The position numbers and the translations under genes are program-made. Of a stretch of 64,000 nucleotides of DNA, positions 1 through 10,900 are shown in pieces; within the stretch, counting starts at the first letter, position 1, and every line of letters starts with the position of its first letter. Source of the DNA: Flammeovirga agarivorans (lineage in GTDB: Bacteria; Bacteroidota; Bacteroidia; Cytophagales; Flammeovirgaceae). A model generated the notes under the pieces. The model worked only from the letters and a program-made list of their open reading frames with translations, searched no databases and was not told where the DNA came from. The stretch is from the NCBI RefSeq assembly GCF_012641475.1, contig NZ_JABAIL010000011.1:107384-171383 (forward strand). Reading direction: 5' to 3'.

Positions 1-3000
1 TCCAATTCACCAGAATGACAAGCATCGATAATCACTAGCTTTTTCCTTGCAGGAATACCGTCCAGAATATCAATAAAATCCTCATATTTCAGTCCCAACT
101 TCTGAGGTTGTCTAAAGTTAATATCATATGTGGTTAAATAGTATTCATAATTCAGATCCAACATACCATGTCCAGCATAATAAAGGAGAATTTTATCATC
201 GACCTGAGTACCCTGCAATTGTTCCTTGATAGCAAGTATTTTTTCTTTCGTCACTTCCTCGTTGGTCAATAAGATAGGAGTAATATGATGCCCTTTTTCT
301 TTTAAATCACTGACGATATCTCTAGCATCTTTATCTGCGTATTGTAAGTTCATGGTGCTGTCTTTGTAGTGTGAAATACCAATACTAACAACATAAAAAG
401 TACTCGAAGTTTGTGATTCACAATCGATAAAAAACTCATCTTTTAAGGATGTATTTTGATTATCTGAACGTACTGCAACTTCTACCTTATTTTTCCCATC
501 ATTTAATGTAAGAGTTATTTCTTTGTTGATGTTGGAAGAAGGGGCCGTTAATTGAAGACCTTTTTTTCCATAGATTGCGACGTTATTTACCCAAACATCT
601 ACTGTTGTAATGTTCGATTGGTCGATTGTTTTTGCCTCTATTGTGAAAGAGAAAGGTTTGCTGTCAACACTAACAGGGATTTTATCTTTATGAATAGCAA
701 CCGTAGGCAGGGCATCGATTTTAGGGAATTGATCACTCAGCTTTAGTTTTTCTAAGCGTTTCTGAAAAGCAAGCTGTGCCTGATGAATATAATTCTTATC
801 GGTACCTTCAATGCCTTCTAAAACCAAGTCAGGTCGATTAAACCATACATCAAATTGATCATACGGATAAACATTTAGCCCTTTTTTAAATACAACATTA
901 TCTACGGCACCTTTGTCCGACATATAATACCCATCATTATTAATAATACTCAAACCGTCATTTCCCGAAGATTGAAGTTGATATTTTAAAACATGGTCTT
1001 TTAAAGAATATACGCTGATTTTTTCATCAGAACTTAAAATATAGAGTTCATCCTCAGACAATTCTAAATTCTCAATATTACTATCGATGGTAAAAAGTAC
1101 TTCCTGTTGTTTATCATGAATAGCATAGCTGATTACTTCATTTTTAGTGCTAATGATAAACAATGTATTTGTAGGTATATGGTATTTAAAGAGTTTATTC
1201 TTAATCTCTTTAAAATTCTTCAGTACAAATTGTTTGTTCTTAAAATCATAGATATTGATACCATCATTTGTCTGGTATATTTGATACCCTTTATCGACCA
1301 GCAGTTGGTAGTTTTTAAAGTATTTCTGTAAGTCCTTCTTATTAAATTCTTGATATTCTGACAAAGGGTAATCAATAGCATTTAGTTTAGTGCGTTTTCC
1401 ACTTTTTACATCATACTTTACAAGCTTAGTTTCGATTTTATTTGCCTTTTGATCCTTGGTTAATTCCATTAAGAAAAAGGTATTTTGATCCGATTGATCA
1501 TCTAAATTGGTGATTACTTCAGTACTAAAAATCTCATAGTTTTTCTTTAATGCGATATCATACCCAGCGAAGTATCTTTTTTCATTTAAGTTATAGGTGT
1601 AGATAATATGATTACCTCTTAATAAAAATTTCCCTAATTGAATTTTTTCTACATGAAGTCTAAATAGCTTTTCAGAATGACCCGTTGATAAGTTTTCGAT
1701 ATAGACATAGGGTTTTGATGTTAAATCTGAATGTCCTAGATAAATCATTCGGTTTTCATCCTCAGATAGATCTACATTGAAAGGATAGTTGGAAGCCTTG
1801 TCGATCTTAATGTTTTTAAGCTGTTTATTATCAATGTAAAATAATCCTTGCTTGTGATTATAAACAATGTGATTATTGTATTTTCTGAAATTATAAATAT
1901 CGTTTTTAAAACGTTCAAGAGTGGATACTTCATTCTTCGTTTTATTATCAAACAGCTTGATATTTCCAAAAATATCACCCCCTACCACAATGTCGTATTT
2001 ACGGTTATACCCTAAGGCTGACAACTCTTTTGTGAACTTTTTATTGGAGTAGAATTTGGTGATATCGTCATTAGCAATATTTACTTGATGAATTCCATTG
2101 TCATATCCATACGTAATCGTTCCTTCAACAATTTCGGCCAAGAAATTATCTTTAATAATTTTCAATTCCTGCTTGTTTTCATAATTGTAAACTAAAGTAC
2201 AAGTACGCCCATCAACCTTTCCTACAAACATTACAAGGTGTTTCTCCTCATCTAGGTTGACCAGATTCATTGTAGAAAATGAGACTTCTGAATTCCGCTC
2301 ATAATTAAAAACTGTAACTGGGTTTTTGGTGAAGTAATCTTTAAATACAGCGACTTCTTTATTTGTATATACAGCCATTAATGCTCCTGATTTGGAAAAT
2401 TGTATATCAAAAATTCTATTTCCTTTAACTGGGATATTGAATGTCGTGAGTACCTTGCCTGAGTTGCCGTGGATAACATAAGGGTCGCTCCAGCCATGCA
2501 TGTTGATACCAAAAATATAGGGAGTATTTGGTACTTTTTTGATCTTGTGAATACTTAAATTTCCTACATGATTGAAGTCGATTTCTCTAATTTTCTTCCC
2601 AGAGGCAATATCGTAAGTGACTAGGTTTTTCCCATTAGTGATAATTACATCTCTTGAGTTTTTATCTAGAAAAGCATCATTAATTAGATCTTCCTTCCCT
2701 TGAATCTGTGTAATGATTTTTCTAGTTTTCATGTCCAATATGTACACAATATTCTTTGATAGGGCTAGTATTAGATTCTGATCTTTACTAAACAAAATCT
2801 TCTTTATCCCTGACGAAATTGTGGATTGAAGGTAAACTTCAGGTTTATGACTATCAAGTTGTTCTACGAGTTGGGTATTTCCATCATATGTGAAACCGAT
2901 GCTATCTACACTCATCGGAACATTAAGACTATCGATAAGTTGTGCATATTGAATATTCTTATCCTGATGGTATGATTTGATTAAGCTCTTTGTGTTGAGA

Positions 3001-4676
3001 TCCCATAGAAGTGCCGTAGGGTCAAAAAATGAATTCGTCAACAAGAAATCATGGCCATTGAAGTGTTGAGTACTTAAATCTGTAATATAACCTGTATGTA
3101 CTTTTGTTACTTGCTCATCTGTAATTTCTCCAATGGATAGCGGGCAACGGATTAATCTACCTCTTGAGCCTAACAGTAATTCTTGGCTATCTTCTATAAA
3201 TGCAATTGATGAAACAGCTTCTCCAAATAGATTTTTATGAGTAGAAAGTAACTCAAGGTTATCATTAAATTTATATACAGACCCATTTGACGTACCTATA
3301 ATTATACCGTCCTTATACGAAAGGATAGACGTTGGGAAAGACTCAATTTCTAGTTCTTTGTCTATGATAACTTTTCCTTGGTTATCGTATACTCTTACAG
3401 TTTTTAAATCTGGTAAAATACAGTAAATATGAGGTTTTGTCTGATGGTAAATAGCAGATAAAGGACGCATATTTCCAGGTATTGACCAAGAATATTTTTT
3501 AGAGAAATCATTAAAGTTCCAGACATTAACCTCTCCATTTTTATGGAAGGTTACAAAATTTTTCTCGTTAGCAACAGCCAAAGGGAGTAAATAATCTGAC
3601 CAAGTAAACTCATGTTTGATGTTTTTATCTCCATCATTACCAATAAGGTATAGATTGTATAGTAAACTTATCTTATCTAATTTATTTGTATTGAAAGAAG
3701 TATATAAACTTTCTATATTTTCCTCGTATAGCACACTTCCAAAAAGGTCTAATACAGTGATTTTACTCCCATCAGTTCTGGCAAATAGATTACCAAATTG
3801 TTTGAACTTAATATTCTCATAAGGTAAGTCCCAATACCCCGAGATCAGGTATTGTTTCCAAGTTTCAGATACTCCAATAATACCATTGGTCGTTTGTACA
3901 ATGTACAGCGAACCGATCATTTCAAATAGAGGGTAATTGCTAGTATTATAAGGGTAAAGTTCTCCAAAACCTATCTTGAGGTGTGGAATTTTATCTAGAT
4001 ATATATGATTTATTTCTTCACCGTTAAAGCTGATATGTTTAATCGATGTATTTTCATTTGATGTGAATTGATTGGGTGAAAGTAGTAAGTGAATTCCCGT
4101 TTCATTAATCTGACAACCTTTTATATATTCTTTCGAAGTGAAGACGTCCACCAATTGATCTCCTATTAATTCGAAAACCTTTACAGCATCCACAATAAAT
4201 GTTCTTTTACCATCCTTACTAAACTTAATTTTAGCTAAAGACACATTTGTAGTCTGACTTTGATAATCATTAACTTCTTTTGTTTTAAGGTTGACGAAAC
4301 GGATTCCAGGGTAGGCTACGATAGCTAAGGTGTTCTCATTGGATAGAGCGATATCATTACCATGACCGATAAATATTGAATCTTCTAATGCATAATTCTT
4401 TTTATTCCAGAATCTGATTTGGTCATTGACTGTGATGATATGATCCGATGTTTCGAAAATCCTTTTCACATAAAATTGGTGAGGGAGAAAAGCAATTTCT
4501 TTACCATTAATCATTGAAACTCCTCGTACATCAGAATGTACATTATCACTGATCCAGATCAGATGATTACTTTTTGAAATCATTAGATCATTGACCATCC
4601 CTTTATATTGTTGGGCATGGATACTAGAAGAGATAAGAAGAAGCGAAATAATAAAAAGTCGGAAGTAGATCATCAT
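1..4676 (-). CDS. Secreted WD40-repeat caspase-like (peptidase C14) protein, 3' end missing
   Basis: This minus-strand reading frame is open from two adjacent ATG codons (4676, 4673) to the window edge, about 1558 codons, so the C-terminus is missing. It begins with a signal peptide (cleavage near SIHAQ). Roughly residues 25-1300 are degenerate beta-propeller/WD40-like repeats with many short strands and recurring phrases such as DLNTKSLIKSY or DIASGKKIREID. After a linker with an Ig-like stretch comes a caspase fold: YVVSIGISHY opens the domain, YYAGHG gives the catalytic His (about residue 1503, codon 168-170) and DACHSGE the catalytic Cys (about residue 1553, codon 18-20). Both catalytic residues are present, so the protease is probably active. 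Bacterial WD40-caspase fusions (orthocaspase/metacaspase-like) are known as a class, but the substrate is unknown. All short plus-strand frames across it are shadows. Confidence 0.85.
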   Translation of the reverse strand, partial: MMIYFRLFIISLLLISSSIHAQQYKGMVNDLMISKSNHLIWISDNVHSDVRGVSMINGKEIAFLPHQFYVKRIFETSDHIITVNDQIRFWNKKNYALEDSIFIGHGNDIALSNENTLAIVAYPGIRFVNLKTKEVNDYQSQTTNVSLAKIKFSKDGKRTFIVDAVKVFELIGDQLVDVFTSKEYIKGCQINETGIHLLLSPNQFTSNENTSIKHISFNGEEINHIYLDKIPHLKIGFGELYPYNTSNYPLFEMIGSLYIVQTTNGIIGVSETWKQYLISGYWDLPYENIKFKQFGNLFARTDGSKITVLDLFGSVLYEENIESLYTSFNTNKLDKISLLYNLYLIGNDGDKNIKHEFTWSDYLLPLAVANEKNFVTFHKNGEVNVWNFNDFSKKYSWSIPGNMRPLSAIYHQTKPHIYCILPDLKTVRVYDNQGKVIIDKELEIESFPTSILSYKDGIIIGTSNGSVYKFNDNLELLSTHKNLFGEAVSSIAFIEDSQELLLGSRGRLIRCPLSIGEITDEQVTKVHTGYITDLSTQHFNGHDFLLTNSFFDPTALLWDLNTKSLIKSYHQDKNIQYAQLIDSLNVPMSVDSIGFTYDGNTQLVEQLDSHKPEVYLQSTISSGIKKILFSKDQNLILALSKNIVYILDMKTRKIITQIQGKEDLINDAFLDKNSRDVIITNGKNLVTYDIASGKKIREIDFNHVGNLSIHKIKKVPNTPYIFGINMHGWSDPYVIHGNSGKVLTTFNIPVKGNRIFDIQFSKSGALMAVYTNKEVAVFKDYFTKNPVTVFNYERNSEVSFSTMNLVNLDEEKHLVMFVGKVDGRTCTLVYNYENKQELKIIKDNFLAEIVEGTITYGYDNGIHQVNIANDDITKFYSNKKFTKELSALGYNRKYDIVVGGDIFGNIKLFDNKTKNEVSTLERFKNDIYNFRKYNNHIVYNHKQGLFYIDNKQLKNIKIDKASNYPFNVDLSEDENRMIYLGHSDLTSKPYVYIENLSTGHSEKLFRLHVEKIQLGKFLLRGNHIIYTYNLNEKRYFAGYDIALKKNYEIFSTEVITNLDDQSDQNTFFLMELTKDQKANKIETKLVKYDVKSGKRTKLNAIDYPLSEYQEFNKKDLQKYFKNYQLLVDKGYQIYQTNDGINIYDFKNKQFVLKNFKEIKNKLFKYHIPTNTLFIISTKNEVISYAIHDKQQEVLFTIDSNIENLELSEDELYILSSDEKISVYSLKDHVLKYQLQSSGNDGLSIINNDGYYMSDKGAVDNVVFKKGLNVYPYDQFDVWFNRPDLVLEGIEGTDKNYIHQAQLAFQKRLEKLKLSDQFPKIDALPTVAIHKDKIPVSVDSKPFSFTIEAKTIDQSNITTVDVWVNNVAIYGKKGLQLTAPSSNINKEITLTLNDGKNKVEVAVRSDNQNTSLKDEFFIDCESQTSSTFYVVSIGISHYKDSTMNLQYADKDARDIVSDLKEKGHHITPILLTNEEVTKEKILAIKEQLQGTQVDDKILLYYAGHGMLDLNYEYYLTTYDINFRQPQKLGLKYEDFIDILDGIPARKKLVIIDACHSGEL

Positions 4677-4756
4677 ATAATCGTCGGGTACATGAAAAAG
4701 AGATAGGTATATATAACGAACTTAATAGATACGTCGGAGCTTTAAAAATTAGAAAC

Positions 4757-4807
4757 ATAAAAAAGGCCACCAAATAATAGGGTGTATTATTGTTTGGCAG
4801 CCTTTTA
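4757..4807 (-). terminator. Rho-independent terminator after the BspA-like pair
   Basis: On the minus strand a stem built from AAAGGCTGCCAAACAATAATA and its near-complement is followed by a T-run. It lies 20 bases past the stop of the 4827-7877 gene and before the caspase-like gene. The complementary strand ends in TTTT too, but no plus-strand gene reads into it. Confidence 0.75.
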
Positions 4808-4826
4808 CATAATGATATTTATAAAG

Positions 4827-7800
4827 TTATTGTTTTATTAGCTTAAAGCTTTTTTCGTCTTCTCCAGAACCAATCTTCAGAATATACATACCTTTTGAAC
4901 TTTGTATATTGATAGATGGAGAAACATTACCCTGTTGAATCAATTTACCATCTGTGGTAAATAAGAAATACTTTGCATTAGGAGGGTAGTTGATGACTTG
5001 TACTGACTCTTGAAAAAGGGTAGGGAAAACGAGCATATGATCAAGTTCATCTGTAGAAGTAATCACCTCGTCTTTATCTTTTTCCGAATAGCTTAGATCT
5101 GTAGTGTAATAAGAGAAAAGATTATAGACTTGGTATCCAGAATAGAACCTTTGATCACTCTTATCTTTCCACTCCACACTATTATAATAATCATCAGGAT
5201 CTCGTGGCAGGTTGAAGTATGAAAAGTCTGGATTTCCTGCAAAGGCCGAAGCTTGTATCATTCTAATTGAAAAAGGAAGCTTTAGATAAAATGGGTTGAG
5301 CTGATTTTCAATGAATGCACCTTTTCCAATATGATGTAAGCCTTCTTGAAAGTTCAGATTATCGATTTTATTGTTTTCAAATGCAAAATCTCCAATATAT
5401 TTTAGGTTGGAATCGAAGAAAACTTCCTGAAGATCAAGTTGACCAAAAACACCTGATTCGTAAGGCTTGTCTGCAATTCCTTTGATTACTTCGCCATTAA
5501 TCTGAGCAGGAATATCAATAATTTTTAAATCTCCTTTGTAAGAACAAGCTGTGATATACCCATCTTTTACAGTAATATCATTACTTGTCAGTTGATAGGC
5601 AATTTTTGCATAAAGTGGATAGTAGGTATACACTTGAGCGCCTTCTTCAATTGCTGTCGAAGTTTGTGAATACCAATATTTAAACCCAGGATTAGAATTT
5701 TTTGGAACAGTGTAATAAGAGAATTGGTTACTTGAGAAGGCTCTATCTCCAATATACATTATGCCTGAAGGTATTTCTATAGATGATAAGTCATTTTCTT
5801 GAAAAGCACTATTATGCAAAGAGTCCAATTCATCCGGCAACGTAATTTCTGCAATTCTATTATTCATAAAGGCAGAAGTACCAATCACTTTTACTTTTGA
5901 AGGAAGTGTTAAGTTCTGAATTGCATTGTTTGTGAAAACACCATGCCCAATATATTCTAAATCAGAAGGTAATGTCACACCAACTAATCCTTTTGAAGAT
6001 AAATCACAACGTATTCCTTTAATGGATTTGTTATCAATTTTATTTGGGAATTCTAGGTGTTTGTATTTTGAGAAATCGAGTTTTACATCAATAATATTCA
6101 TCTCCTCATCGGTAATGATTTCATTTTCATCGATGATCTTTTTGAATATCACTGAGTATTTATCGTTGGTCTCTTTTGTTGTATTTGAAGCTAATTGGCT
6201 TTTTGTACTTTCATTGAACCACCCAATAAAATTAGGATCATCAATTTTAGGGAAAGTAAGTGTGACATCTGGGTTTTCCGTAAATGCATATTCTCTAACA
6301 GTTCTAAGACTATTTGGAAATGTTACTGTGTTCAATTCATTATACATAAATGATCTATAACCAATGTATTCCAATCCATCTGAAAATGCGATGTCTTGGA
6401 TATTGTTAGAATAGAACGCTTCCTCATCAATATACTTTATGTTACCTGGTAGGGTTATGGATGTCAATTCGTTAAAGGCAAATGTTTTAGCATATATAGT
6501 ATCTACTTGTGATGGTAGCTTTATGCTCGTCAGTTGATTACTATAAAATGCCTCACGACCAATATAATGAACTTGGTCAGGAATAGTAATTTCTTCCAAT
6601 TGATTCCCTGAAAAAGCATTATCACCAATATATTCTAAAGTTGCTGGGAGTTGTATCTTTTTTAGATGATAAAATCGTTGATTCGATTTCTTTGTTTCAA
6701 TATAACGTAGAGTTTGTCCGTCTAAATTTTCATTTAAAATAATTTGAGAGACATTATCAGGATAACTAATTGAGATTAAAGTGTCATTGCGAACAATCAC
6801 ATCATCGTCTGTTGGAGTATACTTGAACTTTGCAATGTAAGTATCATTGTAGTTGGTATAATGTACTGTTTCTCCTCCTTTATATTTTCCCCAATCAATA
6901 AAATTTTCATCATCAACTATAGGTAAAGTAATTTCTTTAAACTCGGCTCCCCAAAATGCCTTTTTTTCGATTCGGATGACAGAGTTGGGAATATCCATCT
7001 TTTGTAGGTAGGGGTTATTACTAAGGCAACTTTCTCCAATCACTTGTAAACCATCATTGAATTCAAAGGTGACGAGTTTGTTGGTATAAAAAGAGGAGAA
7101 CTCGATAGCAATAACATTTTCTGGAAGCTTAACTTCTGAGATGAGATTTTTGGCAAACTCATACCTTCCAATCACTTCTAACTGTTTTGGAAATTGTATT
7201 GAAAAGATGTCTTTATCATAAAAACCAGTGTTTCCACTATTATAGGCTTTAATACTTTTTACAGGATGATTTTGTAAGTATTCAGGAATGATAATATCCT
7301 TAAAATTGGGAGTAATTGTGAGCCCTACCAAGGTATCTTCTTCCATGATAACATCGTCATCTGTAAGGGTATAATATGATCGTTTGTATTTGGTACTGGT
7401 AAGGTTTTCTATTTTATCCTCGCCAACATGAGTAATGCCAGTGTACGAATCGTACCATCCAATGAAATCTGGACTATCTGAAGTGGGATATACGGCCTCA
7501 AAATCAGGATTGTTGACAAATGCATACCTACCAATATATTCTAAACTCTCGGGTAATACGACTGTTTTAAGGTTATTATTAATGAATGCATGATTGTAAA
7601 TCATCTTGAGTGTAGATGGAAATTGAACTTCTTCTAAGCCTCTATTTTCAAATACATCATCGTCAATCCCAGTTACATATTGTCCATCTAGAAACTCAGG
7701 AATTATTATCTTTTTGTATTTATCATCAATGACGACACTTTTAATCACACCATCGACAACATAGGTAGAATTGCTTGTTAAAGTAAATGTATCGTCCTGT

Positions 7801-7877
7801 GCTTGTATTGAGGTAGTCATCAATAGGACTATCCCCAAAATGCTACTTATTTTATTGAAATATTTTGTGATTACCAT
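4827..7877 (-). CDS. BspA-like leucine-rich repeat protein with T9SS sorting domain
   Basis: 1016 residues. Signal peptide at residues 1-26 (ends SIQAQ). The body is BspA/LRR_5 repeats of about 23 residues with the pattern IxxxAFxxNxLxxIxLPxxL, e.g. IGDNAFSGNQLEEITIP. The repeats are grouped into five super-blocks, each opened by a strand-rich header (such as LTDDDVI followed by IIIPEYL) and closed by a W-containing trailer (FIGWF). The last ~70 residues form a type A T9SS C-terminal domain ending KSFKLIKQ, so the protein is expected to be exported through the type IX system and attached or released at the surface. BspA-like proteins often act in adhesion, but no ligand can be read here. The gene is 28 bases downstream of its larger paralogue and followed by a terminator, so the two are probably cotranscribed. 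Confidence 0.88.
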   Translation of the reverse strand: MVITKYFNKISSILGIVLLMTTSIQAQDDTFTLTSNSTYVVDGVIKSVVIDDKYKKIIIPEFLDGQYVTGIDDDVFENRGLEEVQFPSTLKMIYNHAFINNNLKTVVLPESLEYIGRYAFVNNPDFEAVYPTSDSPDFIGWYDSYTGITHVGEDKIENLTSTKYKRSYYTLTDDDVIMEEDTLVGLTITPNFKDIIIPEYLQNHPVKSIKAYNSGNTGFYDKDIFSIQFPKQLEVIGRYEFAKNLISEVKLPENVIAIEFSSFYTNKLVTFEFNDGLQVIGESCLSNNPYLQKMDIPNSVIRIEKKAFWGAEFKEITLPIVDDENFIDWGKYKGGETVHYTNYNDTYIAKFKYTPTDDDVIVRNDTLISISYPDNVSQIILNENLDGQTLRYIETKKSNQRFYHLKKIQLPATLEYIGDNAFSGNQLEEITIPDQVHYIGREAFYSNQLTSIKLPSQVDTIYAKTFAFNELTSITLPGNIKYIDEEAFYSNNIQDIAFSDGLEYIGYRSFMYNELNTVTFPNSLRTVREYAFTENPDVTLTFPKIDDPNFIGWFNESTKSQLASNTTKETNDKYSVIFKKIIDENEIITDEEMNIIDVKLDFSKYKHLEFPNKIDNKSIKGIRCDLSSKGLVGVTLPSDLEYIGHGVFTNNAIQNLTLPSKVKVIGTSAFMNNRIAEITLPDELDSLHNSAFQENDLSSIEIPSGIMYIGDRAFSSNQFSYYTVPKNSNPGFKYWYSQTSTAIEEGAQVYTYYPLYAKIAYQLTSNDITVKDGYITACSYKGDLKIIDIPAQINGEVIKGIADKPYESGVFGQLDLQEVFFDSNLKYIGDFAFENNKIDNLNFQEGLHHIGKGAFIENQLNPFYLKLPFSIRMIQASAFAGNPDFSYFNLPRDPDDYYNSVEWKDKSDQRFYSGYQVYNLFSYYTTDLSYSEKDKDEVITSTDELDHMLVFPTLFQESVQVINYPPNAKYFLFTTDGKLIQQGNVSPSINIQSSKGMYILKIGSGEDEKSFKLIKQ

Positions 7878-7905
7878 TCTAGTAATATTTAGTTCGTTTG
7901 CTTTA

Positions 7906-10900
7906 TTAATTCTTGATTACTTTGAAAACCTCAATATTCTGATCAAGGATTAATTCAATAATATATACCCCTTTTTTGTAGTTTAAATCGATCTTATTAT
8001 TTACTGGAGTGATCGTAATTTCATCCACTACTTTTCCTTCTACATTGAGTACTCTGCCTTTTGCTTCTTGTTCAAGATTTCTAATATAAACGGCATTGTT
8101 TGTAGGGTTTGGAAAAACTGAAAGTTGTGGTTGTTCTACATCAGGTAAATCGGTGGGTTTCTCGGGCTTTCCTTGTGGCCTGTCGCCTTTATATACCGCT
8201 AAGTAACTGACAAAAAAGTTATTCACCTCTTCGCCATTGTTGTATTTAACATTATCTCCACTCAGCCAATAATCAAAATCGCTATCTTTTGACATAGGAA
8301 GTTTAAAAGAGGTTAACTCTTTATTTCCATAAAATGCTCCCGCCTCTATTAGTTGGATATTATTTGGAAGTTGTAGGTCCTTCAATCCACTATTTTGGAA
8401 AGCACCGGCACCAATAGATAATAATGATTGAGGTAATTCTAATGTATTGATATAATTATCCTTAAAGGCATTATCACCAATTGATATAATTCCTTCTTCT
8501 AGAATTAGGGTTCTAATACCGGCTTTATCTAAGACATCTGAACCTATACCTATTACATTTCTATTATTTAATTGTTTAGGAATATATAAATGCCAGAAAT
8601 TTGAATTGCTGTAAGAGCTAACATGTGTGATAATTCCATCTTCTAAGGTCGCATCATTGCCACTTAAAGTATCTAAAAATAAGGCTTCAAAAGATACGTC
8701 TTCATTATTAACAACAGCATTGTTAGCATAAAATTGGCCTGAAGAATACCATTCTACAAAACCATCTTTTTGAATATTAGGTAATTTAAATGTTGAGATA
8801 TTATTTTCTGTAAAACATCCTACACCTATATATTCTAAAGAACTAGGTAGTTCTAATTGATTAATTTGATTTCGATGAAAAGCATGATAACCCAAAGTTT
8901 TTAATTGGGCGTTTTCTTTCGGGAAATGTATTGCTGATATCTCATTATTTTCGAATGCATAACTTCCAATTTCACTTATACTTTTTGGAATAGTAATCGA
9001 AGTGATATCTCCATATTCGAAGGCATTGTTCCCAATTGTTTTTACACTTTCAGGAATAACAAGTGTCGTTAATTTGGAGTGTTTAAATGCATTATTATCG
9101 ATGGTAATTAATGAAGAAGGTAGTTCAACCTCATAAGTGTTGGCATATTCAAAGGCATACTTCCCAATTTTTGTTATGCCTTCCTCGATAATAATTTTAT
9201 AGGGTTTTGCCCCATTCATGATAGATCTATTATCATTACTTTCGATTTGGTAAATACTTTTATTACCTATTTTAAATGGGAATTTGATGTAAAGTTTGTC
9301 TTTTAAATCACTTGTTATTCTAACCAGTTGATTATTATTTAATTGTACATCACTCTCTTTTAAAGTGTATATATAAGCAGCAAATACTTCTTGGTGAGAT
9401 CCATAATCATCTAAACGTAAGATATTATCTTTTAAGGCTTCTTCATTACCATGGTGCCAATTCATAAAATCTTCCTCAGATATTGCTGGTAGTTTTATCG
9501 ATGTTAATTCATTACCACGAAATGCAGAATGATTGATATACCGTATACTAGATGGTAAGTTGACATTTTGGAGTGCATTATCTTCAAAAGCATAATAGCC
9601 TATTTCTGTAATATTCTTACCAAAATTTACCGTGGTGAGGTTATTCCCTTCAAAGCACTTAGTTGGAATAACTTCCAATTGGTCTGATAGTGTAACAGTA
9701 GTAAGATCATTATAAGAAAATGCGTCTTCTCCTAATTCATCGATATTAGATAGATCGATTTCAACTAGATTATTACCTTTGTAAGCATCACTTTGAATCG
9801 ACTTCACTGTAGAAGGTAAATGCAATTGTGTTAATTGATTACCATAGAAAGCTTCAGAAGGAATTTCAGTGAGTGAGTTTGTTTTAATGGATAAATCGGA
9901 GATCCTATTTCCTTTTAAAAATCCTTTTCCAACTCTTTTAATATTTTTTGGTATTTCAATCTTTTTGATGTAGTTGAATCCTAAACCATATTCATCTATA
10001 AATTCTAAGGTTTCAGGTAGTTTGATTGCCCTGATGTTTTTATGTCTTAGACCATCTTTTCCAATACCAATGATCGTTTGCCCTCTTATCACAGAAGGTA
10101 ATTTTATGTGATAGGTTTTTATTTCACTGAGATAGAAATTTGTACCTGTAATTACCCCATCTCTTACGATAAAAAAGTCATCTAAAATAGATTTATAATA
10201 TTGGGTATATCTTGACTCACCCGTTGTACTGATGACATCTCCAGGAGCATTGAATTCATCACCTGCAGGATCATCCCAATAGAGGAAATCTTCTAAATTA
10301 TCTGGCTGAGGTAAAGTGATTTCTTTTATATAATTCCCTTCAAAAGCATCATTGACTAAAGTATCTAATGTGGAAGGTAGCTGAACTTCTCTGATATTAT
10401 TATAAGCAAATGCTTCATAATGAAGTGATTCTAAACCTTCATTAAAGGTGACACTTTCAATATCATTATGGATGAAAGCCAAGTCATCTATACGCTTTAC
10501 AGAAGAAGGTATTGAAATTTGTTTGAGCTTATTACTATTAAAAGCACTTTCAAGAATTGCTTCAACACCCTCTTGGATAGTCAGTTGCTCCATACTATTT
10601 CTAGAAAATGAGCCATAACCTATCACTTTAAGACTACCGGGAATTGAAATACTCTTTAGTTGGTTATTACTGAAACTATGTTTACCAATTGTCTTTATCT
10701 CTCCTAGGTCTAATTGTTGAAGCTGATTTTCATAGAAAGCAGATTTACCTACTTCCTCAATGCCATTTGCCAATGAAAGTTGATGTATGCAATTGTTATA
10801 GAAACTGTAGTCACCAATCTTTTTTAATGTGGATGAGAACTGTAAATAGTGGATGTTTTTCTTATAAAATAAGCCATTCTTAGAACTTTCAGCACCTTGT

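Noticed and set aside
5926-6360. 144-codon plus-strand frame opposite the BspA-like gene
   Set aside because: It lies wholly inside a strongly supported repeat protein, and its product has no repeat, domain or signal pattern: a shadow.
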